From the NCBI GenBank assembly GCA_019426215.1, contig CM033392.1, positions 37,558,980 through 37,622,979 on the forward strand: a DNA stretch of 64,000 nt, given 5' to 3'. This stretch comes from Buddleja alternifolia (taxonomy: Eukaryota; Streptophyta; Magnoliopsida; Lamiales; Scrophulariaceae). The notes beneath the pieces were generated by a model. It searched no databases. It saw only the letters and a list, made by a program, of their open reading frames with translations, and was not told the origin of the DNA. Shown piece after piece: positions 21,208-33,603 of this stretch (position 1 is its first letter; each line of letters begins with the position of its first letter). A program made the position numbers and the translations under genes.

Positions 21208-22060
21208 ATGACAAACCCACTTTCAATTCTACTCGAAAAGAATATCCTGAATGGACCCAATTATGTGGACTGGCTAAGAAATTTGAGGATTATCCTCTAC
21301 ATAGAATCTCTAGGATACGTCTTGGAGGTTGATATCCTGGCGGCTCCATCTAGGACGCATGCTAGTGAGGAAAAAGTCCAAGCCTATGAAAAATAGGTTA
21401 AGGACGACGCCCGGGTTAGGGGATACATGCTGTGATCTATGACCAATGAACTTCAAAGGTCACATGATAAGATGCCCACTGCAAGAACTATCCTGGCTCA
21501 CCTGGTAGAGCTCTATGGTAAGCACAGTTGAACTACACGATATGAGATATCGAAAGAGCTCTTCGGGGCCAAGGTGAAAGAAAGTGAGAAGGTCGGTGAT
21601 CATGTCCTCAAAATCATATTGAGGATTGAGAGATTGGAAGCTCTCGACTTCACCATAAACACCACCCTTCAAACAGACTTAATCTTGTAGTCTCTCCTTG
21701 ATTCCTTCTCCCAATTTGTGGTTAACTTGAACTGCAATGAGATAGAGTGCAATTTAGTATGGATAATGAACAAGTTGGTTACTGCACAATCTCAAATGAA
21801 ACCAAAGGGAAGGAAACTACCTTAGTCATCTCTTCTGGACCTAAAAAGTCTAAGTCTAAGAAGAAGAAGACAAACAAAAGGCAGATTGTCGAGCTAGGAG
21901 CAAAATGGGGAGTTCAAAAGGGTAAAGGAAAGCTTCAAGGTTTTATGAGAGCAAAGGACCTAAAAAGACGGATAGATGTCTCGAATTCCGTGAGCTTGGC
22001 CACTGGAAGAGGAACTGTCCTAAACTAGGAATAGGTGCAAAAGGTATGGAATGTTTTGCT
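21208..22060 (+). pseudogene. E3 gag
   Basis: MTNPLSILLEKNILNGPNYV is nearly identical to the M1 gag start. In-frame stops occur at 21394 and about 21435, and more follow (around 21528 and 21689). The gag core is readable between them (YEISKELFGAKVKESEKV), and the lysine-rich stretch is at 21840-21920. The zinc knuckle region (about 21980-22030) is out of frame. It is dead. Confidence 0.82.
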
Positions 22061-23600
22061 TATGAAACTAATTATTCTATGACTGTTTTTTCTACTTAAT
22101 GGATTCTGGACGCAAGAGCTAATGCTTATGTGTGTTGTTTGGATCAGGATTTGGAGAGAAGTAAAAGGCTGGGCCGAGAAGAAGTGCTGATCAGGATTTT
22201 GAATTTTGGACATTTATTATTTTGAATGATGTTTTGGTTTTGCCCAAGGGGCTTAAGAACATTGTTTTCATTCCTATATTAGTTAAGACTGGTTATAAAA
22301 AATGGTTTTTCTGATTTGAATTGCAACATTTATTATGGTAATAAAATAGTTGACAATGCAATTTTAGTTAATGGTTTGTATTATTTGAATTTCCATAATT
22401 CTTCTGTTGTGAATGTTGTAACACATAAGTGTGATAGGCAAGAAGCTAACTTAGGACTTAAGTGTCATCTTAGATTAGGCCATGCTGAAGGGCACAAAAT
22501 CCGCAAAATGGAGAAAGATGGGATTTTAAGCTCACTGGGATCGTATCCCTATCTAACATGTGAATCATGTCTCTTAGGTAAGATGGCTAGATCTCCCTTA
22601 ACAGAGACTTTTGAAAGAGTTGCTCAAGTCTTAGGATTAGTGCACACCAACGTTTGCAGACTATTTGGAGAAATGGCTCGTGGAGGTTTCTACTACTACA
22701 TCACTTTTAGAGACGATCATTCAATATATGGTCTAGTGTATTTGATGAAGCAAAAGTTTGAATCATTTGAAAGGTTTAAAGAATTCAAAGCTTTAGTAGA
22801 AAATCAAACTGACCAAAATATAATGACTCTACATTCAGATCGTGGAGGAGAATATATGAGCGCCGAGTTTGATGAGTTCCTTAGGGAACAAGGAATAATG
22901 TTACAACTAATACCACTAGCAACTCCTCAACTAAATGGAGTAGCCGAGCGTAGGAATCGAACACTGTTGGACATGGTTTGTTCCATGCTTAGCTACACTG
23001 ATTTACCCATTTTGTTGTGGGGACATACACTCCTTACTGCTGCTTATATATTGAACAAATGTCCCTCCAAATCCGGTCCTAAAACTCAACATGAGATGTG
23101 GAATAATAGGAAACTAAGTCTTAACCACATCAAGATTTGGGGACGTCCTGCTTATGTCAAAAAGATTAAAGTAGATGAATTGGAGACAAGATCCCTAATG
23201 GGATGTTTCATTGGTTATCCTGAAGATTCCATGGGATTCTTCTTTTACCTACATGATGATCAAAGGATCATTGTAGCCCTAACAAGCCCACTTCCTTGAG
23301 GATGAGTTCATCTTAGAAGGGGGTAAAGGTAGAAAAATTGTTCTAGAAGAACAAAATGAAACTCCCACCGTGACATCTGTCCAAGAACCAAGATTTGACC
23401 CAACAATAGCACAACCACCACGTGGATTTGGTAGAATACCGCATGAACCTGAGAGGTATGTGTATCTACTGCAGAGAGAGCTAGATCTCCACACTATAGT
23501 ACAAGAAGGTCATGAAGATGATTCCTCTACCTATGATCAAGCGATGGTGGACGTTGATGCTTCAAGATGGCGAAAAGCAATGGAAACAGAGATGGATTCT
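22061..23600 (+). pseudogene. E3 protease and integrase
   Basis: The protease start reads WILDARANAYVC, so the catalytic DSG is lost. From 22316 to 23299 one long frame covers the zinc-binding region (LRLGHAEGHKIRKMEKDG, CESCLLGK) and the integrase core. The first catalytic Asp is changed (LGLVHTNVCRLF, Asn for Asp) while LHSDRGGEYMSAEF is kept. The C-terminus (LNKCPSKSGPKTQHEMWNNR) is readable to a frameshift at about 23290. A variable linker follows to about 23600. Confidence 0.84.
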
Positions 23601-25055
23601 ATGCAATCGAACCAAGTCTGGACCTTGGTAGATCGTTCTGAAGGTATTAAACCTAGAACATGCAAATGGATCTACAAAAAAAGATTGGTGGTGATGGCAA
23701 GGTTGACACCTATAAAGCCAAGCTCGTAGCAAAATGCTATAGTCAAAGAGAAGGAATTGACTATGAAAAGATCTTTTTGCTCATGGTCAAGATAAAGTCC
23801 ATCTGAATACTGTTATCCATAGTTGTATACTTAGAATGAGAGATATAGCAGATGGATGTCAAAACTGCTTTCTTGAATGGATTCCTAGAAGAGGACATCG
23901 ATATGGAACAACCAGTAGATTTTGTATCTGAGACCAATATCCATAAAGTATATAAACCTGAGAGGTCCATATACGGTCTCAAGCAAGCATCTAGAAGCTG
24001 GAATCTTCGTTTTGATGAAGTAGTAAAGGGATATGACTTCATCAAGAATGAAGATGAACCCTGTGTCTACAAGAAGACTAGTGGGAGCAATATCTCGTTC
24101 TTAGTACTATATGTAGATGAAGATGCTCACCACGGTCAAGAAATGGGTTTCGAGTACGTTTTCCATGAAAGACTTGGGAAAAGCAACGTACATTCTAGGA
24201 ATTCGTGTTTATAGAGATAGAATGATCGGTCTTTCCCAATCCTTTTACTTAGAGAAGGTCCTAAAGAGATTTAGTATGGATAACTCTAAGAAAGGATTCC
24301 TTCCCATGAGACATGGATTACACTTATCTAAGTCTATGTGTCCTCAAAATGAGGAAGATAGTAAGGAGATGAGCAATGTACCCTTTGCTTCTGCAGTCGG
24401 TAGCTTGATGTATGCAATGCTATGTACAAGACCTGACAGTGCTTATGCAGTAGGCGTGGTAAGTCAATTTCAGGAAAACCTGGGAAAGGAACATTGGATA
24501 GCTGTGAAGAATATTCTAAAGTATCTTAAAAGAAATATGGATATGATTCTCATCTATGGAGGTGGAGATCTGAAGATGGAGGGTTACAATGATTCAGACT
24601 TTCAATCTGATGACCAAAAATCCACTTCAGGGTTTGTTTTCACGATTAATGGTGGGGCGGTGTCTTGAAAAAGTTCCAAGCAGAGAACAATTGTTGATTC
24701 CACCACTGAAGTAGAATCTGTGGCAGCCTCAGAGGCAGCCAAAGAAGCTATTTGAATGAGAAAGTGTCTAGGAGAACTTGAAGAAATTCCTAGTGCAGAG
24801 TTCCCATTACAACTTTGTTGTAATAACAATGGAGCGATAGCGCAAGCTAAGGAACCAAGATCTCATAACAAGTCTAAACACATTGAGAAAAGATTTCACA
24901 TCATCAGGAAGATCCTTGACAGAGGAAAGATAGCAGTGCAGAAAATAGCCTATGCAGACAATGTAGCTAACCCGTTCACCAAATTACTACCTCAGGCTAT
25001 TCTGGACCGACTCCTAGAAATGATGGGTATAAGATACTACAAAGAGTATCCTTGA
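23601..25055 (+). pseudogene. E3 reverse transcriptase and RNase H
   Basis: RT begins near NQVWTLVDRSEGIK (frame 23370-23729) and is frameshifted at about 23680. It resumes with MDVKTAFLNGFLEEDID. The catalytic loop is destroyed: after LYVDE about 30 bases that encode the rest of the YVDDILLIGND loop are missing compared with M1. RT continues from 24117, and RNase H follows with a TGA at 24666 and another near 24756. It ends with MGIRYYKEYP at 25055. It is not functional. Confidence 0.84.
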
Positions 25056-25070
25056 GTGCAAGTGAGAAAT

Positions 25071-28000
25071 TGTTAGGATTATGCCCTTAGATGCCATAGA
25101 GGATAGAATGATAGGGCATCACACTTGTAATAAACTTATTATCTTATATTAATAAAAGGCTTTATTTTGTTTTCACTTAAATCTTATCTGCATCTATAAG
25201 TAGTGGAAAGCGTTTTATCCATGTTTTTAGTGCAATCTCTCTACTTCCTATATGATAGGAAAACATGCACTAGAGAGATTGATCTTGATTACTTAAACCA
25301 GTTCGCAAGTGACGTCAAGTCTTTAATGGACAAATAACGATTAGAAACATATTGTACAATCTGAGCTATGACGTGGGAGTGTCATTCGAATACTATGTGA
25401 TGGTCGGAGCTTAAGGTTGTAGGCATATCAGTGAAACTGATATGCTCGAACATGACTCGCATCGGTTCTGTCATATGTGTATTCACTCTGTGGTTGTCAA
25501 TGACAGAACTGATTAGTCGTAATAAGTATAGGTAAACCTTTGACCTAAAGTATCAGGCTGAAGTTACTAGAGTAGTTAGACCCAATTCACCCGTTGGTGG
25601 GGTCGACCTCGAATGTAGCTTGATGGGCAGGTGGTAGTCTTAGCTAATAACTAACATGGGATTTTTTTTGTTGGGAATTATACGAATAAAATGCAGCGGA
25701 AAGTAAATTTAATTCCCAAAGCCCGAACATCTCTAATCCTCGTGTTTAATTATGTATAGAAAAATTACTGTTCTCGCGTATGTTGATTTCTGAACGTGAT
25801 CCTTTTCTCTAACGCCGAATTTGCCAACGTCTCTAATTCGTCATGCCAGAATCAAAAATGAAAAACTCCTCCTTTCTTCCTTGTCAAAGATGGCTAGGGA
25901 GAGAGAGAGAGAGGTGGTAGACTTTTTCTTGCAGAGAAAGTTATGTAAGTTGCCTTGTGTTATTTTTCACCTTGTGATATATTTATATCATTATGAAACA
26001 ATAACACTAGCATGCAAGAGCCCTATTTGGGCGTCTATTTGGCTGCCCCTTAGTGGGCTCAGAAGCCTTCGGGCTTTCGTTTTGCTTGCTAATTAATTAA
26101 TCGGATAATTTATTTATCCAATAAATAAATTGATAATCCAATTAATTCAATTCCTAATTAATTTATAATTCAATTTCTCCAAGATATTAATTAACTCATT
26201 AATTTAATTAATTAATTAAATTATCCAATAATTAATTAATTAATTACGACATCCAATGCCGTGAATTTCTCTCAAGTCTTTTTCCTATGTTTTTCCTTTT
26301 GCACTTCCTTTAAGCGCAATTCTTTAGGTTCGTCTCAAAAGGCAATTGGGAGGAATCCAAAGGGGTGTGAGTGACACCTAGCCAGTCTCGCGGCTCACAC
26401 CGTAACCCAATTGAGAACGAATGAATAGGATCATTCCAAACTTTTACGGCGTGAATACCGTACGTGTATAAACGTTTTATTCTTATATCCCAGTCAAGTA
26501 AGAGTCATGGTTTAAAGTCAAACTCATATAACTTGACCATATGCCTAAGCTCATAATAAGTCGAGATATTTAAATGCTTTGGCCAAAGACTTTCATCCTC
26601 ACTTATTCATGATCGCATAGGATATTTTACTCATTCACTTATGAGAGAATAAATTCCATATTGCAAATCAGTTAACAATGCTACTTGCCCATCAAGTCGC
26701 ACTTCGAGGTCGATTCCACCAATAGGTGATTTGAATGTAACTACTCTAATAATGACAGAGTTGATGTCACAAGTACATCTTCAACTCGATTTCTTAGGTC
26801 AGAGGTTCACACGTACCTATCACTACTTATCAGTTTCATCATTGACTGTCAATGAGTGAATACCCATGTGATGAACTGATGCGAGCCGTGTTTGAACATA
26901 TCAGTCCAACTAACACGTCTATGATATAAGTTCCCACTACCATTTCCATAGTGTACGACTGGCACTTTCTCTGTCGAAACTTACATCATACAAGTCTTTA
27001 TTCACTATTGATGCCCAATCAAAATTTCCTAGACTTGCGAACCCTTTTAGATGTCAAGGGTCAAACCATTCTAGTGCCTTTCCTCCTATCCCATAGGAGG
27101 TAGAAGGTTCGCCTTGTCATCAAGGACTTTATATTGTTTATTCACACCTTATAAATGCCTATAAGAAAACAACAATCAACTGCCTTATATTAATAGAAAA
27201 ACCATAGTTTAGTTACAATGTTTATACCCTATAAATCTATCCTCTTTATGGCATTCGAGGGTATATACTCTAACATTTTTCTCTCATAAGTGAATGAAAA
27301 AATGTCATATGTGATTATAGATAATGGAGATCAAAGTCATTAGCCAAAACAATAGAGATGATTGTGCAAGGCACTAAATCGAGCTCAATGATTTCGTATT
27401 ATTATAATTAAAGCATATGGTCAAGTTCAGTGAGTTTGACATCACCATGACTCTTACTTGACTAGGACACATGAACAAAGGGCTTATACGTATACAAAAT
27501 TTATGAATGGAAGGTTGTGGAATGATCCATTCATTTGATTTCGTTTGGGCTACGAAGTGGGCCACGTGACTGACTAGGTGTTACCTACTTCCTTTGGATT
27601 CTTCTCATTGCCAAACGAAACGAACCTAAAGAGTCGTGCTAAAGAATTGATAAAGAAAACTAAAAGGATTTTTCTATTTTATACTAGGAGATTTAATTTA
27701 TGGGATAAATTAAATAGGATTAATTAATTGTTCATTAGCATTAATTAATTTCTTAAGAAAATAAATTAATGAATTAATTTATCTAATTAATTTGGTTAAT
27801 TAATTAATTAATTGGATATAATAAATAATTAATTAAATAATAGAGAATTAATTAAAACAAGAGATGAGCCGTGTCAAATAAAGAGGGTCTCTGAGGACGC
27901 CCCATAAGCATAGTTGGGCGTCCATTAGGATTCCCAACATGGTCTCTTGCCTCTTGTCTTAGTCAACAAGTCAAGTGATATTAAATACATCATTTAAAAG

Positions 28001-28408
28001 ACTTTTGACCTAGAAGAATTTCAGAATTCACACAAGTCTCCTAGAAAAGAAATAAAAAACTCTCCTCCCTCTCTGCTCAAGCTAGCCGTCGGTCAAGGAG
28101 TAGGAAAAGAAGAGATTTTTTTTGTCAATCAATCCGCGTGATTATTTAGAGACAACGTGCTTTCGTTGTTCGGATAAAAAATTCAAGAAAGCTTCAAGGA
28201 TTTCATGAAGAGTGGATAGCACAAGGATTAAAGACTTGGAAGCATCAACCATTCGAATTTTTGAAGGAGGATTGAGTTCTCCAACCACTTTGCTTCAACG
28301 TGTATGTTTTTATTCGTTTTAGTGTGTTTATGATTCAATATGCAAATCGAGAAATCACTGTGGGATTTAAAAAACCTTCCGCTGCGCAATTTTTCGCATA
28401 ACCCAACG
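25071..28408 (+). repeat. E3 3' LTR, split by a solo LTR
   Basis: TGTTAGGATTATGCCC starts at 25071 after the purine stretch gcaagtgagaaat. The LTR is cut at 25668 by a solo LTR, resumes after 27280 (ctctcataagtgaatg) and ends near ...CCAACG at 28408, where CCAACA is expected. Without the insert it is about 1726 bp, close to the M1 LTR. Confidence 0.82.
25669..27275 (-). mobile_element. Solo LTR of a related copia family
   Basis: On the plus strand it reads TGTTGGGAATTATACG...ACTCTAACA, and on the minus strand it starts TGTTAGAGTATATACCC. It is 1607 bp long and flanked by TTTTT on both sides (25664-25668 and 27276-27280). It shares many phrases with the M1 and E3 LTRs. No interior is present, so it is the product of recombination between two LTRs. 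The ORF at 25821-26096 lies inside it and is not a gene. Confidence 0.87.
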
Positions 28409-28680
28409 TGGCAGTTTTAGGCTGCTAATTTAATTCTCGTATTTAATTGGTTGGATCTTCAAGCTTATAAATAGGCCCCTCCAACTGCATGGAAAAACAC
28501 ACCAAAAGCAATTCAGCTTTTCATTTTTGTCATTCTTTCATTCTCTCAAGAGTTCTAATGTAGCAAAAGTTCATTCGGTTCTCGAATTTGAAATGGTTTT
28601 GAATTCAGAACATATATCGTTGTATCTTGGGAAGCTTGTTGAAATAACCCTTACCACCTAGGCGAGACAATTTAGGTACT
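28409..28680 (+). repeat. LTR-like fragment with promoter, plus orientation
   Basis: After the E3 LTR end comes a segment with a clear TATA box (tataaatag, 28466-28474) and then sequence that is repeated in inverted form at 28775-28911. That inverted copy abuts a Retrofit-type pol. I infer an LTR fragment of the Retrofit/Ale-type element. Confidence 0.55.
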
Positions 28681-28911
28681 TTGAATAGTGAATTCTCTCT
28701 TACCTCGATATAATCATCAATTCATTTGTTAGCATTTGATACGTTTGTGAAGTTTTGTCCAACAAACTTAACTTCTAAATTGCCCCACCTAGGTGGTACG
28801 GGTTACTGCAACAAGCGTCCCAAGATACAATGATATACGTTCTGAATTCAAAACCACTTCAAATTCCAAAACTGGACGAACTTTTGCTACTTTAGAACTC
28901 TTGAGAGAATG
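28540..28911. repeat. Imperfect inverted repeat (foldback) of about 135-bp arms
   Basis: The left arm 28540-28673 (attctctcaagagttctaat...) pairs with the right arm 28775-28911 (...tagaactcttgagagaat). The loop is about 100 bases. By eye the arms agree at roughly 85 percent. A transcript from the TATA box at 28466 would fold into a long hairpin. Confidence 0.82.
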
Positions 28912-28920
28912 AGAGAAAAA

Positions 28921-30704
28921 AGGCATTTTTGACGTCTAATTGTTGAATGGGCCAAGATCGAGAAATGGCGAGACTCAAAACGGTGTGGATAGTAGCAGGT
29001 TTGACCACCGAACTAAACATTTTGTCGTATTCTAAACCAGGTTGTTGAGTGTAGCCCTGGGAGAGAAGGCGAGCTTTGTTGTTCAAGGGACTCATCAGAA
29101 ACTTATGACAAAAGATCCATTTACAACTAACAAGATTGACATTGGGAGGGCACAGAATGAGATCCCAATTGCCATTGGACGGTAAAATAGAGTGTTTGAC
29201 ATCGATTGTAGACTTCCAGTACGGATTGCAAAGAGCTTGAGTGTAAAAGTGAGGAAGAGGGGAAGAAGCAGTGGAAGTAGAGAGATTGAAAATTTGGTGA
29301 GGGCGAATGATCCCTACTTTGGACCTAGTGATCATTGAATGGCGAGATGCATGTAGTGTAGGAAAGGGAGAGGGCAGGTAAGATCGGGCCGATTAGTACG
29401 GATGGCTCGTCGATGATCGCCGATGGGAAAAGAGGTTGTGGATCGTCATCGAGAGAGAAGAAAGAATAATGTTCTATCAAAGTGGAGGTATGGAAGGACG
29501 AATAGAGAAAATTATTTTCATCAAACACGATGTGGCGGGAGATGATAATTTTGTTGGTAGAGAGATCGTGACAATGAAAATCACGATGATTTGCAGGAAA
29601 CCTAAAAACACCTATGCAGCGTAACGAGGCACTAACTTGTGAGGAGACGTGGCTGAGAGATTGGGATAATAGAGACAGCCAAAGACTCGAAGGTGTGAAT
29701 AGAGAAGGAAAGTTTGGAAGACAATTTCAAAAGCAGTGCGATGTGAGAGAGTAGTGATTGGAAGAAGGTTAAGGAGGTGGCCATATGAAGAGCTTCAACC
29801 CAAAAAGATGGAGGAAGTTGAGCTTGAAAAAGATGTGTGCGAACAATGTTATTAATAGATTTAAGAGAGCGCTTGGCTTTACTGTTTTGTTGAGACATGT
29901 GGGGACAGGAGAACCAAAAATTTATGCCGAGGGATTGGAGAATTATGAAAATTATTGTTGTCAAACTCATGTCCATGATCACATTGCAAGGATTTAATTT
30001 CACAATTAAATTGGTTTTTAACGTATGTGCAAAAATTAAGAAAGAATTGAACACTTCAGATCTGGAATGAAGGGAGAAAACCCATAAAAAACTGCAAAAA
30101 ATCATAAAAAAAAACATAATAACAAAAAACATTAGAAGAAACTAAATGTGAAGTCCATAAATCAGAATGAATAATTTTAAAAATACCAAAACTATGAGAA
30201 ACAGAACTAGAATACGAAAGATGACGGTGCTTTCCAAGTTGACAAGATAGACACAACGATAATAAATTTCCATTACATTGAATAAAATTCCTAGATACTA
30301 AAAACTTAAAAATGAAGCTTGCGGGGTAACCAAGACGACGATGCCAGAGAGAGGGGGAGACTGCAGCGATACTGAAGTCGGAAGAAGATGGGTGGACAAT
30401 AGAATGGAGAATGGGATAGAGCTCGTCGGTGCTCTCACTGTGAAAAAGGATGTTGCCCGTTTAAAGATCCTTCACAAAAAATCAGACAGGACAAATTCAA
30501 CAGAACACTGATTATCACGAGTGAATTGATGGACAAAGACAGGATTTTTTACAATGTTAGCGAAAACTAAAATATTATTCAACTGAAGAGAAGTGAAAAA
30601 TGGAAAAGAGGTATTACTGATGTGGGAAACGGGGAGTACAATGCCATTAACAACCATAATCAATTTAGACATATCACAAGGTGCACTAGAATAAAGATTA
30701 CCAC
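28921..30704 (-). pseudogene. Retrofit/Ale-type copia pol: protease to RT start
   Basis: On the minus strand from 30704 come the protease end (NLYSSAPCDMSKLIMVVNG), the zinc-binding CLSCQLGKHRH (about 30250), the integrase start IIHSDLW, an integrase core with SCPHMSQQNSKAKRS and PPSFWVEALHMATS (30132-29632), and the RT start (CKWIFCHKF, QLDVKNAF). It stops at about 28921, where an LTR-like sequence replaces the rest of RT. Several frameshifts separate these pieces. The start of the protease lies at 55308-55394, beyond a 24.6 kb insertion. Confidence 0.8.
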
Positions 30705-32168
30705 TGTTCGGAATTTCATGTTAGATGTTTTGGTGATGACAAGAATAATATTTTATGTTAGACCCCAAAAGAATGTAAGTGTATGTTTTCATAGAACATT
30801 TGTATAAGCGTTTGAAACTGTTGTTATTTTGTTCGGCTTGTAATTTTTATCTTTATAGATTTTAGACTAAGTATTAGATACCGAGTCGCTGATAGAATTC
30901 TAGGCGAGTCTATCAAAGATGGAGTTGAAGATCAGCGTCTAAAGTCAAGTGAAGATGAAGATTTGTTCTTAGCATCTATCAAATGCTAAAGGACTATTTC
31001 CTGATTTATAAATCAAGCGCTCAAGCTACTCAAGCGATCAAGGATCAGATTGACCTAAAATAAATTCTCAAGTCATGCAGGACTTAAATGCAATCATCAA
31101 CGGACATTTATGTTGAACGAGTAATAAATTCAAAACGAATTAAATGCTTGATAAGTGCATTAAATGTGATAAGCTATTATGACTTGTGGACAATCCACCT
31201 TTTGACTAGACTGTCAGAATTCAGACTTCAAAGTCTGCTCTTGTCGAAACGGAACCAGTAGGTATTCATGAATGTCAGACAATGGATTGTTAATGCACTA
31301 CGTGAGAGACACGCGCATGCATTTGTCCAATGGACAAATCCGAAGAAATCTCTATAAATAGTACCCTCAGAAAAACCCTACACATATATGTACAAACACT
31401 AACACACACGTACATACACAAGAAAAGGTCAAAACTTTGCTGAAATCATTTGAAAGAAAAACTTACAAACTCCATAGCCAAAATTCTTTCAAGCTTTTCA
31501 TACACATTCCAAAGACAGTCAAAGATATCTCAAACCTCTTCAAAGAAGAACCCTAAACTCCTATTGAGATATCCCAAGTTGTTTGAACTTCCCAACATTA
31601 AACAAACCCGTGACAAAACTCTCAACATCTTTCATCTGAGTGAGAAAGTTTGTTGATTCACAAGCAGTATTTTTGTGTAAAAGAAGCTTATTGAAGAAGG
31701 TTTTTATTGCAGCTGAAGTCTGCGTGATCAAGGAGCTCAAGATCATCTTCCCTTTTCTCTATCTTGTAGAAGTCTCTGTATGACTCTTCGAAAATCATCT
31801 TAGTGGAATTCCACCAAGTGCAAAGGAGAAGAAGGACGTAGCTGGGATTACACCATCCAGTGAACCTTATAATATCTTCTGTCATTTACTGCCTTATTGC
31901 TTTACTTTACATTTTCATATTATATCTTTAAAAAGGCATTAAAACGGTTAAGCAACTATTGGTTGAAGAGAACACTTTATTAAAATGATTAAAAACTCTA
32001 AGAAACTAAAAATTTTGGTTGACGCTAAATCTTTCAAAGAGAAAATCTATAAATCATTCCGCAGTGCTAACACTGATTAAAAAACTAAACGCTTAACCGT
32101 ATCTGGTTACAGTATTCAAATATTAAGTCTAAGTTACCCTTTTAAGACAACCTTCAAAGTAAACTCTC
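30705..32168 (+). repeat. 5' LTR of B, last 30-40 bases missing
   Basis: It matches 53814-55278 almost throughout, including the TATA box (tataaatag at 31353-31361). It begins TGTTCGG where the 3' copy has TGTTAGG. It stops at ...aaactctc, where a new TG-starting LTR begins, so its end and the primer site of B are gone. Confidence 0.85.
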
Positions 32169-33603
32169 TGTTATTGGGCGCCATTCTTTGTAATAGTAAT
32201 TCTAGAGTTGAACAATCATTTTCATATAAATAAAGTAAATCTCTTTTATATGTGTGGCATGTCTTTGTTCTTATTTTAGTTTTTACTTTGGCTTAGAATA
32301 AAGTCCCGAAGGATCACACATAGCTATGGGACATCATTGCACATTGGGTGTGGCAATGATGGAATATGTCTCGAAGGCTGTGATCTTTAAACATTGTTCC
32401 AAGTCGTAAAAGTGTTCATCGAGATAAATGGATATCGATGCAACCCAAAAGACTTGCTCATATGATGCATACTCTGGGAGAAATGTATCTCGTTCCATCG
32501 ATACTAGCGCGGTGAAAGCCAATGCATATATGAGGGTTGCCATTATGGTAATGGGCGAACTGAACAACCCCATGGAAGTTCCTAAAATGGATTCCGAGTC
32601 GAATGTGGAACTTCCAGAGGTCTTGTAGTATAAGAATAATCCTTATGGACCTAAGATTCCATTGGATGTCTTATGCGCAACCACGCATGTTCTTGATTTG
32701 TTACATGATCACTTTAGATGATCGAATATGGGCAAACTCAGACATGCACGTCTTACATAGTAAGACACGTGAGAATCGAGAGGAATCTATCTCTGACACT
32801 AGCCAGTCGGTTAATCTCCTATGGTTACATAGTGAATTAACTTAAGGAATCTTCGGCCGAAGTATGATATCTAAAGAGGCGTAGGGTTTCCTCGTTTAGA
32901 TAGTCAAAGTCGATTTCACATAACGTGGGAAACATAGTATTGAATTAATAGAGCTTCGACCTTAGCCACTGCTCTAGATTCAATCGGGAGATTAGATAGA
33001 GGGATCTTACTTATGCGAGGATCAAGATCGCAAAAGGCGTATCTTTACTTTCGTTTTATCTAGGTCTTCTAGACCCTATGCTAGGTGGGCAACCACGATT
33101 TGTAAGTGCTGAGAATTAGTTTGGTGACTAATTCGAGGCTTGATTAAATCAAATGATTGATTTAATCTAGTACTTTCCATTTTAGGAAAGTACACTAGCA
33201 CTGTGGGAAGGTGTACTTACTACTAGATAGAAATGAGCCTAAGGGGTCACACACTAACTCGAGAGAGTCACTGCTTGAATAGATGTGATTAATCAATTTC
33301 GAGGAAATTGAGGGAATTATGAAAGTTAAGTACTTTCCTAATATAGAATATAAATTAATTGACTGATTCAATTAATTTTACTCTTTTAATTAATCTTATA
33401 GAATTAATTAAATTAATGGACCTAGTAGAGTCCAAGTATTTTTTTTAATTGGGTAGAGACCAAGTTAAATAAAAAATGTTGGAATTAGTTGGTTGGATTT
33501 AATGACTTGTAATTAATTGATAGGTTGGGCCTATAATTAAATTGAGAAGTCAAAATTAAATCTTAGAGTCCAATTGACTTGTGTTAACCGATTTTTATGA
33601 GTA
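32169..33603 (+). repeat. LTR fragment of an unplaced element (D)
   Basis: It begins TGTTATTGGGCGCC exactly where the B LTR breaks, as an insertion would. The rest is AT-rich LTR-like sequence with no coding potential (small frames at 32334-32845 have no known match). At about 33603 it changes to the Sirevirus A LTR without an evident CA end or target duplication. The family is not identified. Confidence 0.5.

Larger units (their letters stand above)
20918..28408 (+). mobile_element. E3: Tork-type copia element without 5' LTR
   Basis: A plus-strand element has leader (20918-21207), gag, protease, integrase, RT, RNase H and a 3' LTR (25071-28408) that contains a solo LTR. Its 5' LTR is absent, replaced by the Tat-like fragment. 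The pol has many stops and frameshifts. The leader matches the M1 leader from about 20918 (tttatgggataaattgat against tttattggataaattgat). Confidence 0.85.

Noticed and set aside
28540..28911. Inverted repeat as a MITE
   Set aside because: No terminal target duplication is seen, and the right arm abuts truncated RT coding sequence. LTR pieces in head-to-head order explain it better.
31450..31885. Small ORFs near 31.5-31.9 kb and 54.7 kb
   Set aside because: They lie in B-type LTRs and differ between the two copies.
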